Shown piece by piece: positions 54,497 to 64,000 of a DNA stretch of 64,000 bases. The first letter of the stretch is position 1, and every line of letters begins with the position of its first letter. Origin of the DNA: Selaginella moellendorffii (Eukaryota > Streptophyta > Lycopodiopsida > Selaginellales > Selaginellaceae); the NCBI RefSeq assembly GCF_000143415.4, contig NW_003314308.1, positions 1,220,654 through 1,284,653 on the forward strand. The letters are read 5' to 3'. Below the pieces are notes generated by a model. The model was given only the letters and a program-made list of their open reading frames with translations. It was not told where the DNA came from and made no database searches. The position numbers and the translations under genes were made by a program.

Positions 54497-55150
54497 GTGT
54501 TTGATCTCTTTTCTCTCTTTTTCTTCTTTTCTTCTTCTTCTTCCTCTCATCCTTATCTTCGCGAGAGGAAGGAAGCAAGGAAAGCCCTCTCCATCTCCAC
54601 CTCGCGCTCGCCATCTCTCGCCATCTCTCGCGCTTTTCTCTTCTTGGGTCGCCAAAGAGGGCTTTTGGGGATCGACCCACGAGACCCATCAATCGCGAAT
54701 CGCGTCGCGGCGCTGGTGGGTCGGAGGACGATTTGGGGCGTTTTTTTTCGGGTTTGGTTTCGCCTTCTTCGCGTTGCGGCGATCGATCAAAGGCCGTCTA
54801 CGGTGGCTTCGGTGGCGCGCGATCACAGGGAAGAATTGGTGCTGCTGCGGTGTGAATGGGAGGATTGTCGCGCGGCTGCTGCTGCTGCCAAATGCGCGCT
54901 CGCCTGCTGACGGATCCCGAAGGGAACAGGCCTCTGGATTGCGTAAGGCCGCGCCTCGCCCGCCAGCTTGCTCGCAGGAAGATCCAGAATCGCCAGAGCC
55001 TCCTCAAGGGCTGACAACAAGTTCTTCTTTTGTTCTTCCTTACCGGGTAAGCTGGTTCTCCTTAAAGAATTCTCTCTTTTCGACCAAAGATGGAGGTTCT
55101 CATCGATCTTCCTTGCAGATCGAGGCGAATCCATCCCTTTGAAAGGAAGA
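54497..55150 (+). promoter_or_regulatory. Leader and upstream region of the OXS3-like gene
   Basis: A CT-rich stretch (54500-54660) is followed by GC-rich DNA. A probable 5' UTR intron runs from GTAAGCTGG (about 55047) to TTGCAG (about 55118). Frames running through here end or change frame before the coding start and look untranslated. Confidence 0.45.
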
Positions 55151-56048
55151 ATGTCGATTGCCTACCAGAGCTGGGAGATAGGATCGGGCCCAACCGTGGG
55201 ATACAAACTCCAGGCTCACCAAGCAGCTGGCGATGGGCTAAACCTTCGCAAGCTTCTCTGCCGGCCCGAGACGACCGCCAGGTTCATGCAACAGGGTCTT
55301 CCTCCTCCAGCTCCAAAGCAGAGATTTTCCTCCTCCGCCACCATCGCCGCCACCACCACCACCGCCACTCTGAGTGGCGGAGCTTCTAAACCGGACGAGG
55401 ACTTGCCCCCGACCAAGGTGGAAGTTGTGGAACTTGTTGTGGCGCCGCCAGGAGGACTGGAAACGACTAACATGCCATCGTCGTCCTCGTCGCTCGTCAC
55501 ATCCTCCATCTCCAACGAGAGCTCGGACGAGTCGGACGACAAGGAGGTCCAGAGCGCGTTCAAAGGTCCCCTGGATCAAATGGATTCGTTGATGACCACT
55601 CTCCCAGTCAGGTTTGCTCCAAGTTCTTGTTTCCTCCATAGCTAGCTTGCTCTTGTTTTCCTCCATAGCTCGCTTGCTCACTTCTTCTTTCTCCAGGAGG
55701 GGGCTGTCAAAGTTCTACGTTGGAAAATCTCGTTCCTTCACATCGCTGGCGGACGTGAAATCGATGTGCATGAAGGACTTGGGCAAGCCCGAGAATCCAT
55801 ACTCCAAGAGGAGGAGGCTTCCATCCCACCGCGAAGGGATGGAGTCCAAGCCCAGGTTTCCACCACCCCGGATCTCCACTGGGATCTCCAAGAAGCCAAT
55901 CTCCTCCAACGGGACGACGCTCACGCTGGCGCTCGCCATGTCCACCAAGGGTGACAGGCTCGACGGCAGCGACGAATGCTTCGCCACGGCAAAGCAGTGG
56001 CAAAAGAGCTGCCGATCATTCTCGCTCACCGACTTGCAAAAGGCTTGA
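55151..56048 (+). CDS. OXS3: OXIDATIVE STRESS 3 (OXS3)-like protein, 270 aa
   Basis: Two exons, 55151-55611 and 55697-56048, give 813 nt and 270 residues. The N-terminal half is variable and Thr/Ser-rich and ends in an acidic SNESSDESDD segment. The family core spans the intron: KGPLDQMDSLMTTLPVRRGL, then SKFYVGKSRSFTSLADVKSM and DLGKPENPYSKRRR, followed by GISKKPISSNGTTLTLALAM. These match the OXS3 family of plant nuclear proteins linked to tolerance of heavy metals and oxidative stress, probably through chromatin or transcription. ATG 55151 is chosen because the conserved MSIAYQSWEIG begins there; an upstream in-frame ATG at 54968 lies in the presumed leader intron region. Confidence 0.88.
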
Positions 56049-56565
56049 ACAAGTTCCAACTTTGCTTGAACGATCCGGAAGAACTTCCAGCGAGTTCCAT
56101 GGTGGTGACACAAAGTTTAGCCGCAGGACACACTTTCATATGGAAGGTTGTATAATATCTGAGAGAGGAGGAGAGTAACTTGTAGAGAAAAAGAAAAGAA
56201 AGATACCAAGGGATACAACTCAGGGAGATGAGATGGCGTGAGATGGTGTTTTGTGTGTGAGAGAACAGGAAGGTTCCAGTGGGTTTTTGTATTTGATCCA
56301 GACTTTGACACTTGTATACATCGCTAGCGATGACTTGCTCCGGAAGTCCATCGTTGGTACAAATGCTTTTCGAGTTGACTACCTTGCTGAGAATGTCAAT
56401 GACGCCATCAGTCCTTGTTGTGTTGTGATTCCAGACCACGAGAACTTCTCCGGACGAGAACTTCTCCAAAGGTTCTTTGAAGGAGGACGAAACTCTGTGA
56501 AGAAAAAGAGAAGGAAACTTTTAGAGCCATCCTGGAGAGACATACCTGGCTTTTGTGGCGGTTCT
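56049..56565. other. Convergent 3' region between OXS3-like and PPR genes
   Basis: About 520 bp with no gene of its own; 3' UTRs of both genes are expected here. On the minus strand AAAGCCAG|GTATGTC near 56543 could be a donor for a 3' UTR intron of the PPR gene. Confidence 0.5.
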
Positions 56566-59500
56566 CTAACCAGGAACTGGGGTGTTGTGATGCTCCCCGG
56601 CATAGATCTGGGAGAGGAGGACAAACGGAGCCGCACAGCTTTCGGTGGATTGCATCTGAGCCGCTGTTCTTGCTCCGCGGTGGAGGTCCTGTTGGTTCTT
56701 GCAAGCCGCCAGCATCGTGTTCAAAGTCACAACGTCTGGCCGGTCGATCATGCTGATGAGCTCCTCCGCCTCGTCCAGCCGTCCTGCCCGACACAGGAGA
56801 TCCACCATGCACTGGTAATGCTCGTCCAAGTGTGGCAGCTCAAAGTCGGAGATGATCCAAGTGAAGTAGTGGCACGCTTCGTCGGTCAGCCCCGCGTGGC
56901 TGCACGAGTTGAGGATGGCGATGAGCGTAACTCCATCCGGCACAACTCCCTCGTTGACCATCAGCCTGTAGGTGTCAATGATATCGTCGTGCTGTCCGTG
57001 CCGAGCACACAGTGTCATGATCGCGGACCACGAGATCCTGCTGCTCCTATCCATGCTCTCGAAGATCTGTCTCGCGTCTCTCATGCTCCCACACCTCGCG
57101 TACATGTTGATGAGACCGTTCCCAAGGAAGTCGGACATCTTTCCTCCCTGTGCGGCCAGGATGCGAGCATGGACTTCTCTGCCATCTTCCAAGTTGGAGC
57201 ACGCCTGAAGAACGGACGAGAACGTCACCTCGTCTGGTTCCGAATCCATCCGCTTGAACAGACTGAGAGCTTCTCGCTCGTTCCCAGCCGAGACACAGCC
57301 TCCAATCAACGCGGTCCAAGTTACGGTACACTTCTCCCCCACGCTCTCAAACACCTGCCTTGCCTCGCCCAAGGCGTTGCACCTCGCGTACATGGTGATC
57401 AACGCGTTCTTCACGAAGTCTGGTAGCATCCCGCAGGCTAGAGCACGGGAATGGACCTCTCTTCCGGTTCGCAGATCTTCCACTCGAGCACAGGAACTCA
57501 GGACGCTCATAAACGTGACGACGCTCGGTGACAGCCCCTCCAAAACCATCTCCCGATACACTCTGATGGCCTCTTCGCCACTGTCATGCCTGTTAAAAGC
57601 TGCTATCACCGCGTTCCACATGACCACCTTGTTTTGCTGCCTCGTCTTGGCAAACACCTCCCTGATCTCTTGCTCACTCCCACACTTGCAGTACATGTTG
57701 ACAAGCGCGACGGCAATATCCGGCAGGCGTTCCAGTTGACACTCGATGATCCTCCTGTGAACAGCCTTGCCTTGTCGAAACGTTTGAGGGGAGCACGCCG
57801 AAACAACGGCCGCGTATGTCGTATAGCTCGGCTCCTTCCCCTCCAAAAGCATCTTGTGATAGAGACCAAAGGCTTCGGTGCTGTAATCCCCACACTGCTG
57901 CTGCTGCTGCGAGTAGCACTCTAGCATAAGTGTCCATGTCACGACGTCCTTTTCCTCTGTCCTATCGAAAACTTCCAACGCTTCCTTCACGGAGCCGCAT
58001 TTGATGTGCAGACTGAGCAGAGCGTTTCCTATCGGCTGAAATCGAAAATCCTGCTTTATCGCCAAAAATTTTCCCTGTTCCAAGTCCCCCTCAATGGAGC
58101 AAGCCATGATGGCTTCGGCAACTGACACGCTATCCGGCTCCACACCTTCAGGCTTCATCCTATGGAACAATTCCAGTGCCGCTTTAGAATCACCTTGTTG
58201 CGCGTAGCCTTTTATCATGACTGTCCAAGTCAGGACATCCCGGCTCTCCATTCTATCAAATATCTTCCGTGCCTCTTCCATGTCACCACACTTACTGTAC
58301 GCCGAGACAAGATCTGCCCGTATGGAATCCATCTTATCTATCCCACTCCAATCAATAAGTTCCCGGATCGTTTTGCTCAACCGTGAATCTCGCTTTAGCG
58401 AACAGGCCTGGAGTGCGCTGCAAAAAGTTGGCAAGCTCAGCTGCATTCCCTCGAGAATCATCTGCCTGAAAAGCGTCAGCGCCTTACCGGGGTCACCGAA
58501 CTGTGCATGGCTCGTTACCATGGCTGACCAGCTCACGTAGTCCTTTTGCTGCATCTTCGCAAACAAGAACTCCGCGTCCTCCAGACTCCCACACCTGGAA
58601 TACATGAACATGAGCGCAGTCTCCACAACAGTGATCGATTCGAAACCAAAAGCCTTGACTTCCTCGTGGAGATGCTTACCTTGCTCTAACGTCGAGCACG
58701 CGGACAGCAGCGCGACGAAGGTAGCGGAAGTTGGCGAGACGCAATCTCGCCGCATTCCATCGTAGAAAGCGAAAGCCTCGCTGCCGAATCCAAGCTGCGC
58801 ATAGCCCGCGATCATCGACGTCCATGTAAAGACATCTCTGGTCGCAAGCCCGCTGAAAACCTCGAGCGCCTCGTCCATGCAGCCACACTTGGAGTACATG
58901 TTGATGAGAGCGTTCTCCATGACAATGTCACGCTGCAAACCAAGAGAAGTTATACGCTGGTGGATGGAAGAACCAAGTTCCAAGTTACCTAGCGACGCAC
59001 AGGCCGTGAGCAAGCTCGCAAAGACGAATCCATTCGGCTCCAAGCGCTCCCTCTTCATCCGATGGTAGAGCTCCAGTGCCTGCTCGGGATAGTCACACTG
59101 CACGAACGCCGAGATCATGGCGTTCCAGGACACCAAGTTCTTCCTTGGCATGGCGTCGAAGATCTTGATGCCTTCCAGCACGCTACCACACCTGGCGTAC
59201 ATGGTCACCAGCGAGTTCTGGACGACCACGTCGCTGGCGATGGATGGCGACTCGAGAACTCTCTTGTGGATTTCCCTGCCTTGCTCCAGATCCCCCAGCC
59301 CGGCACAAGCCGCAAGAGCGCTCGCAAAGATGAATCCATTCGGCGGGATGTCCATCTTGTGGAAGAGCTCCAGAGCTTCCCTGTTCTTGCCGCTCCTGGC
59401 ATAGCCAGAGATCATGAGATTCCACACGAAGTCGTTCTTGTCCGCGATCTCGTCGAATGCCGCCTTGGCATCGGCCAGGCAGCCGCATTTGGCGTACATC

Positions 59501-59757
59501 TGGACGACGCAGCGCCGCAGATAGCTGCTATCGCCATAGCCGGACCTGCGAAGATCGTCGTGGAGCCGCCGCCCCTCGGAAACGTTGCGCCTGGAGCAGC
59601 ATTCCTGCAAGAGCCTGGCGTAGCGCGAGACCTCGGATTCCTTCAACGCAGCTCCAGAGGAAGCTCGCATCGATCGATCCACACAAACCCTAAACCTTCT
59701 CTCTTTCCAAGAATCTAGGGTTCTTACAAACTCTCGTCTCTCTCTCTCCTCTCTCAC
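56566..59757 (-). CDS. PLS-class pentatricopeptide repeat protein, intronless (1063 aa)
   Basis: One frame of 1063 codons. Repeats run from about residue 45 to 970, about 25 motifs, with alternating P, L and S lengths: for example VVQMYAKCGCLADAKAAFDE, NDFVWNLMISGYARSGKNRE, ALELFHKMDIPPNGFIFASA. PPR proteins bind organelle RNA in a sequence-specific way, and PLS types usually direct C-to-U editing. The C-terminus has an E-like motif (TLNTMLAACKNQQDLHRGAR, FVLLSQIYAGEHHN) and then stops, so E+ and DYW deaminase domains are missing; it would need a partner deaminase or act otherwise. Met1 (59757) lies 6 bp from the GRF stop on the same strand. Met30 (59670) is a plausible alternative start. The targeting peptide is unclear. 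Confidence 0.93.
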   Translation of the reverse strand: MREERERREFVRTLDSWKERRFRVCVDRSMRASSGAALKESEVSRYARLLQECCSRRNVSEGRRLHDDLRRSGYGDSSYLRRCVVQMYAKCGCLADAKAAFDEIADKNDFVWNLMISGYARSGKNREALELFHKMDIPPNGFIFASALAACAGLGDLEQGREIHKRVLESPSIASDVVVQNSLVTMYARCGSVLEGIKIFDAMPRKNLVSWNAMISAFVQCDYPEQALELYHRMKRERLEPNGFVFASLLTACASLGNLELGSSIHQRITSLGLQRDIVMENALINMYSKCGCMDEALEVFSGLATRDVFTWTSMIAGYAQLGFGSEAFAFYDGMRRDCVSPTSATFVALLSACSTLEQGKHLHEEVKAFGFESITVVETALMFMYSRCGSLEDAEFLFAKMQQKDYVSWSAMVTSHAQFGDPGKALTLFRQMILEGMQLSLPTFCSALQACSLKRDSRLSKTIRELIDWSGIDKMDSIRADLVSAYSKCGDMEEARKIFDRMESRDVLTWTVMIKGYAQQGDSKAALELFHRMKPEGVEPDSVSVAEAIMACSIEGDLEQGKFLAIKQDFRFQPIGNALLSLHIKCGSVKEALEVFDRTEEKDVVTWTLMLECYSQQQQQCGDYSTEAFGLYHKMLLEGKEPSYTTYAAVVSACSPQTFRQGKAVHRRIIECQLERLPDIAVALVNMYCKCGSEQEIREVFAKTRQQNKVVMWNAVIAAFNRHDSGEEAIRVYREMVLEGLSPSVVTFMSVLSSCARVEDLRTGREVHSRALACGMLPDFVKNALITMYARCNALGEARQVFESVGEKCTVTWTALIGGCVSAGNEREALSLFKRMDSEPDEVTFSSVLQACSNLEDGREVHARILAAQGGKMSDFLGNGLINMYARCGSMRDARQIFESMDRSSRISWSAIMTLCARHGQHDDIIDTYRLMVNEGVVPDGVTLIAILNSCSHAGLTDEACHYFTWIISDFELPHLDEHYQCMVDLLCRAGRLDEAEELISMIDRPDVVTLNTMLAACKNQQDLHRGARTAAQMQSTESCAAPFVLLSQIYAGEHHNTPVPG

Positions 59758-59763
59758 ACTCGC

Positions 59764-62020
59764 TCAGTGGGCGTGGTTCGCATCGTTCTTCACCGATCCA
59801 GGGCTGCTGGCGCTGCTGCTGGAATCCGAGAAGCACGTCAGCTTCTGGAGCACGCCAGTGGGCGACGCCAGGATCATCTTCTTGCGCTGCTGCTGCTCGA
59901 ATCCCACCGCATTGCCGCCGGCGGGAGGCTTGCACGACGAGGATTTGAGAAGAACATCCGAAAGCAAATCGCCGCTGGCGCCGGAGGAGGAGGAGATCCT
60001 GGCGAGGCTGATGTTGGTGTAGGGATCCTCCTCCTCCTCGAGCTCGTGCTCGTGATCGTCCTCGTTGTCTCGATGATCGTATCGCGCCTTGTACCGATCG
60101 TGATCGCCCCCTTGTTCTTGCTCTTCCAGCGCCAGGGAGAGGATCCCAGTGGATGGAACGCTCTTGAAGCAATGCATGGCGAGCTTGTCATGGCTGGTGG
60201 CGGGCATGGAGTTGGAATCTCGGGGCCAGTCGTCGTCGAAGAAGTGGCGCAGCGCCTCGGGCTTGCGCTCGATGCCTCGGATCAAAGGGCTTTTGCTCAG
60301 CTCCTCGTGTTCTTGCGACGATGGTCCAAAGATTTGCATGCTCCCGAAGTTGTGGTGCTCGGATCCAGCGATGATCTTGGGTGGCGACGACGATCCTCCT
60401 CCTCCTCCTCCTCCGCCACCGCCGCCGCCGCCTAGAGGCCTGGTGCAGCTGCCAGAAACCTCCGCAAAGAGCAGCTGCTCGGGACGCAAAGGATCAAACG
60501 TTGCTTTACTCATTCCATTCACAAACCTGAGAGACAAAAAAAACCATAGAATTCACAAGAGCACCACCCAAAAAAGAAAAAAAAAAAAAAAAAGTTCACA
60601 GATCAGTGATCTTCCCAGTCGCTCATCCATCCAAATTTCAATCTTGATCCAGCCAAGAACAAAGAAGCAGCAAGCAAGCCAAACAGACACGCAAGACAGC
60701 AAAAAAAAAAGATGGAAGAGTTTTTTTTCACCTTTGATGATCTTTGCTAGCAGCAAGATCTCCAGCTGATTGGAGAGGATAGTGGTATGATCCCATGCCA
60801 GTCTCCATGATCCCACCGCCAACCATCCCACCACCACCACCACCACCTTTGCTGCCGCTGCTACTCTGGTGTGACAATGCCGACGATCTGGCACCGCCAT
60901 TGTTGGTGGCGGAAGTGGCGGTGGCGGCGGTGGCGGCGGAGTTGGATCCCGCTCCTGCCGCCGCGGCCGCCGCGGCCGCCGCTGCTTCCGCCGCTTTCCT
61001 AGATCTGTTCCTCCCCCTGTGCATATGCCTCTCGCAGTACTTCTGGTCCGCCACCACCGGCCTGGAGCACCGCCACTTCTTCCCATCTGTTCTTCGGCAC
61101 CGCCCAGGCTCCGCGTCCATGGGGCTGCCCGATCCAACTCCAAGCTGGAACCCGCTCCATGCTGCTCCTCGCAAGTTTCACCAAGAACACAAACGTGAGA
61201 TGGCGATCGAGAGGAAACAAAGTGAGATCCTCCAAGTTTAAAGGCAGGAACAGTACGAGCAGTGATCCATCTTTGGACCCACAGACAAAGAGATAGCATG
61301 TTTGCAATCTGGAACTCACGAAACACGATAAAGCAAACAGTAGGAAACAAGCCCACCACGAGAAGATCGATCAAACACTCTAGAGGATATAGAAGCTTTG
61401 CCAGGAGAAGGAGAGCTTACAGTTCGTGGCGGAGGAGGGCGAGAGGATCAAGCTCCGGCGGATAGGAATGACGAGCTCGGGAGGAACTGGAGCTCTGGCC
61501 ATCATATACTTGAAGATGAGCGCTTGGTGTTCTAGCTCCGCCCACTGTGACGCTGTGAATGGGAAGTAGTGGAGCTGCTGCTGCTGCTGCTGCTGGAACG
61601 CTGTGCATCACGAATCCATCCAGCCATGACCATCAAGTTTCTTACGCGCTCGATCGAGAGAAATCAAAACAAGGAGGTACCTGGAGAGGAGATGGAGTGT
61701 GGCTGCTGCTTGATCGCGCCAGCAAATGGGTATGATCCTCCTTGCTGCTGGAACAAATGCCTCGAGTACTGCTGCTGGAAGAGCATCCCTCCCGGATCCG
61801 CCAGGAGCGCCGCGGAGCTGCTGTGGTGATCGTCGGGGGAGGGCGACGAATTGGATTCTTGCTGCTGCTGCCTGGCCGAGGAGAAGGAGTCCGTCCTGGA
61901 CAGCTTCATCGATCGGCTTCCCTCGTGGCGATCTTCGCCAAGCTCCAGGATGGGTCTACATTGCTTGAGGATGCGAACGTCGCCGCCCGGCTCCACGGAG
62001 CCGCTCAAGCTGAAATCCAT
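59764..62020 (-). CDS. GRF: Growth-regulating factor (QLQ + WRC), 570 aa
   Basis: Exons 62020-61681, 61600-61421, 61161-60732 and 60526-59764 give 1713 nt and 570 residues. Exon 2 encodes the QLQ domain after a Gln run ([20 protein letters not shown], then [16 protein letters not shown]). Exon 3 encodes the WRC domain ([15 protein letters not shown] ... [14 protein letters not shown]), followed by an Ala-rich run. Exon 4 has [15 protein letters not shown], the FFD-like motif, and a Gly run of 13. Exon boundaries match those of the GRF at 2136, so the genes are paralogues. The N-terminus before QLQ is longer here, as in the GRF1/GRF2-type proteins. The usual miR396 site codons after the WRC are replaced by [10 protein letters not shown]. 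The stop lies 6 bp before the first ATG of the PPR gene on the same strand. Confidence 0.95.
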
Positions 62021-64000
62021 GGCATCAATCGATCGAGATCGATGGATCCAGGGGTGGGATAGCTACTGCGATTCTCTCCTCGCTCTAAGGAAGGAGGAAC
62101 TATATAGTTTTGACGGAAGAACTTAGTAGAAGGAGACGTGAAGAAGAAAGAGATCACACACTCTCGAATGGATCTCGTGTGTTCTTCCGGGAGTTTCTCT
62201 AAGTTAAATGCTTGGGTGATACGAAAAAGGAGGAGGCAGCTTTAAAGATGCTGTGGAAGAGCAGGCAAAAACACACACAAGACTGGCAGGGCACACAAAG
62301 CAAAAGTGATAGTTGGGCTCAAGCAATCAAGCCTGGAAGATCGATTTGGGGGTGTTTGGATTGGATCTCTACAGGCAGCTGGATGCGCTGCTGCTGCTGC
62401 TGCTCGGAGGATCCGCGGCGCTGCTGCTCTTGTGCCATGGTGGAGGAAGTATCGCTGCTGCGGCGGCAATGCTTGCTGTTCAAGAGAGCTGTGGGCAAAT
62501 TGAGAGCTTGGATGCTACCGCGGCTGCCAGTGCTGCCACTCCAATGGATCATCATCAATTCCTCATCCTGTTCCAGAGCTTGCCCCATCAATCACTCGAC
62601 GCGATCGATGGATTGATCAATCGTCTTTGTGGGAAAGAAAGAAAGCGAGCTTTCCAATCCAATCCAATCCAATCCAAAATCGCTCACTCTACTGTAGCTA
62701 AGTAGAGGGAAAACGGATTAACATCCCACATCTCTCTTTCTCTCTCTCTCGCTCTCTCTCTCCCTCGAGAGGTTTAGGTTGCAAACTTGATGCCTGGATT
62801 CAAGGAGCAAAACTATATGCCCCGCGAATATTCCACGCGTCCAACGTAAACCCTAAAACCCGGCAGGGAATCGAGCGCGTGACGCGTCACCGGTCTTACA
62901 TTAAAAAACAAAGAAATATCTCACCTGGCCTTCCTTTACACCCTTGGCAGGGCACGGTAAAAACAAAAAAGGAAAATTACCTTGTCATTGACCGGGGGCG
63001 GGCGTGGTGAAACCTTGCCAGATAAGTTAGCTAGAGAGATAGCAGTACCAATACCAGCCCACCTAACCACAATAACCCACCACCCACAGCCGTGGCCAAA
63101 TAGCAGATGCCGCCAAACGCTGGTATCAGGCGCATATTCACTGGATAATACGAGGCCCTCCACCATACGAAGTACAATACAGCAAGGGCATGGGACTTCT
63201 GGCAGGGCAGTCAGAGCCTGCGAGGCTTTAAATGCGAGCCACCTACTCTCATGCCATCATTCCCTCAACCATTGATTAAACTCTTCCAATCTTCGCTTCC
63301 ATTCCAACGGTTTAAAACTTAACTAAGTTACCCAAGAACCCTAAAAAGTTCTTAAGCGGGTCATGCATTTCTTGAGCCCCCTATGCCTCCACGAACGACA
63401 ATTGTCACATGTGTGCATTAGGGGGGTTATGTCATTCATGACAAACGAGTTACGCAGCGAGGGGACGAGAGAGAGAGAGAGAGAGGCGAAGAGATCGGAT
63501 CTTCCAAAGGAAAGCATTGCGGGGGAATTTTGTAATGCCCGGGGCATTTGTTTATGGTTTGGGCAGCAGTCAATCCGAGAGAAAACAAATGGAGCGTTTT
63601 CATTGAACTCTCAGCCCCAGGAAAGACGAAGACGCGAAGACGACCTAAACTTTGCCGCCATTGGGCATATTTTACAAATCATATGGAGTGGAGGGTTGGC
63701 CCCTTGGCTTGCGGAAAAGAGAAAAATGCCTTCGTCGGGGATAATCATGCGCATTTCCTCGGGGTTTGGGCTAATGAGTGGACACACATGGAAGTTGCTA
63801 TCGGCTGCTTTTGTGGATGATCGATAAAAATTGCTAGCATTGGATTGCATGGTTCGAAAACAATGATATAATCTCAATCTGGGGTAACGAAAAAATTAAA
63901 TCGCGGAGGTCCATTGGGCATTTGGTCACATGCAGGTTGACGTTGAATAAACCCAATCTTTTGAAATGGGCGAATATCTCCGAGATACGCTTCCTTTGTC
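62021..64000 (-). promoter_or_regulatory. Upstream region of the second GRF gene
   Basis: A palindromic AACTATATAGTT (62099-62110) is a candidate TATA region about 80 bp before the ATG. Further up are CTG-rich runs (about 62388-62404), four TCCAA units (62655-62677), a CT/GA tract (about 62730-62770) of the sort bound by GAGA-type factors, a telo-box AAACCCTAAAACCC (about 62849-62862) and a GA run (63469-63486). No other gene is supported up to the window end. Confidence 0.5.

Noticed and set aside
54501-55142. 213-codon frame upstream of the OXS3-like gene
   Set aside because: Hydrophobic/Arg-rich with no domain, lying in the leader and crossing a probable 5' UTR intron.
59062-59718. 218-codon plus-strand frame opposite the PPR gene
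   Set aside because: Antisense shadow of repetitive PPR coding sequence.
60149-60769. 206-codon plus-strand frame with a Pro run
   Set aside because: Antisense to the Gly run and last exon of the second GRF.

Overview
The window reads as nuclear DNA of a vascular plant, and gene content and style fit a lycophyte such as Selaginella. Introns are very short (about 50-250 bp), neighbouring genes nearly touch, and plant-specific families (two GRFs, OXS3, PLS-type PPR, ABIL) sit beside an NDK-Dpy30 protein of the kind found in flagellated sperm. The species is inferred from these traits and was not tested by a search.

Left arm (1-8 kb): a possible small secreted peptide at the edge, a 325-aa GRF transcription factor (+), an NDK/Dpy30 protein and an ABI-like SCAR/WAVE subunit (both -), then a divergent unknown proline/serine-rich gene (+). 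Next comes a tandem duplication (about 8.2-27.4 kb). Each unit holds the decayed tail of the unknown gene (or the gene itself), a decayed P450, a UDP-glycosyltransferase (UGT) and a P450. The two units have decayed reciprocally: unit A has a frameshifted UGT and an intact P450, and unit B has an intact UGT and a P450 broken by an 11-nt deletion. Unit B also carries a 7.3-kb Copia retrotransposon with target-site duplication. The empty site is still visible in unit A, and a second AT-rich element is nested in the Copia RNase H.

Middle (27.5-52.4 kb): a macro-domain protein with a long Gln/Gly/Tyr-rich disordered tail (-). Then two near-identical intronless, GC-rich flavin monooxygenases with an N-terminal NTF2-like domain (both +), separated by about 18 kb of AT-rich repeats. 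That repeat block holds a large palindromic repeat family, at least four small TRIM-type LTR elements with 162-bp LTRs, a solo LTR fragment and a Ty3/Gypsy fossil.

Right arm (52.4-64 kb): a gene-poor stretch, an OXS3-like gene (+), a large intronless PPR protein (-), and a second, 570-aa GRF (-) whose stop codon lies 6 bp before the first ATG of the PPR frame. The rest is the GRF upstream region.

Functional picture: the GRFs, PPR, OXS3, ABIL and NDK genes are ordinary single-copy plant functions. The UGT-P450 pair suggests a small specialised-metabolism locus that was duplicated and partly lost. The monooxygenase pair looks like a horizontally acquired gene that later duplicated. Exon boundaries were worked out by eye from reading frame and GT/AG signals and may be off by a few bases.
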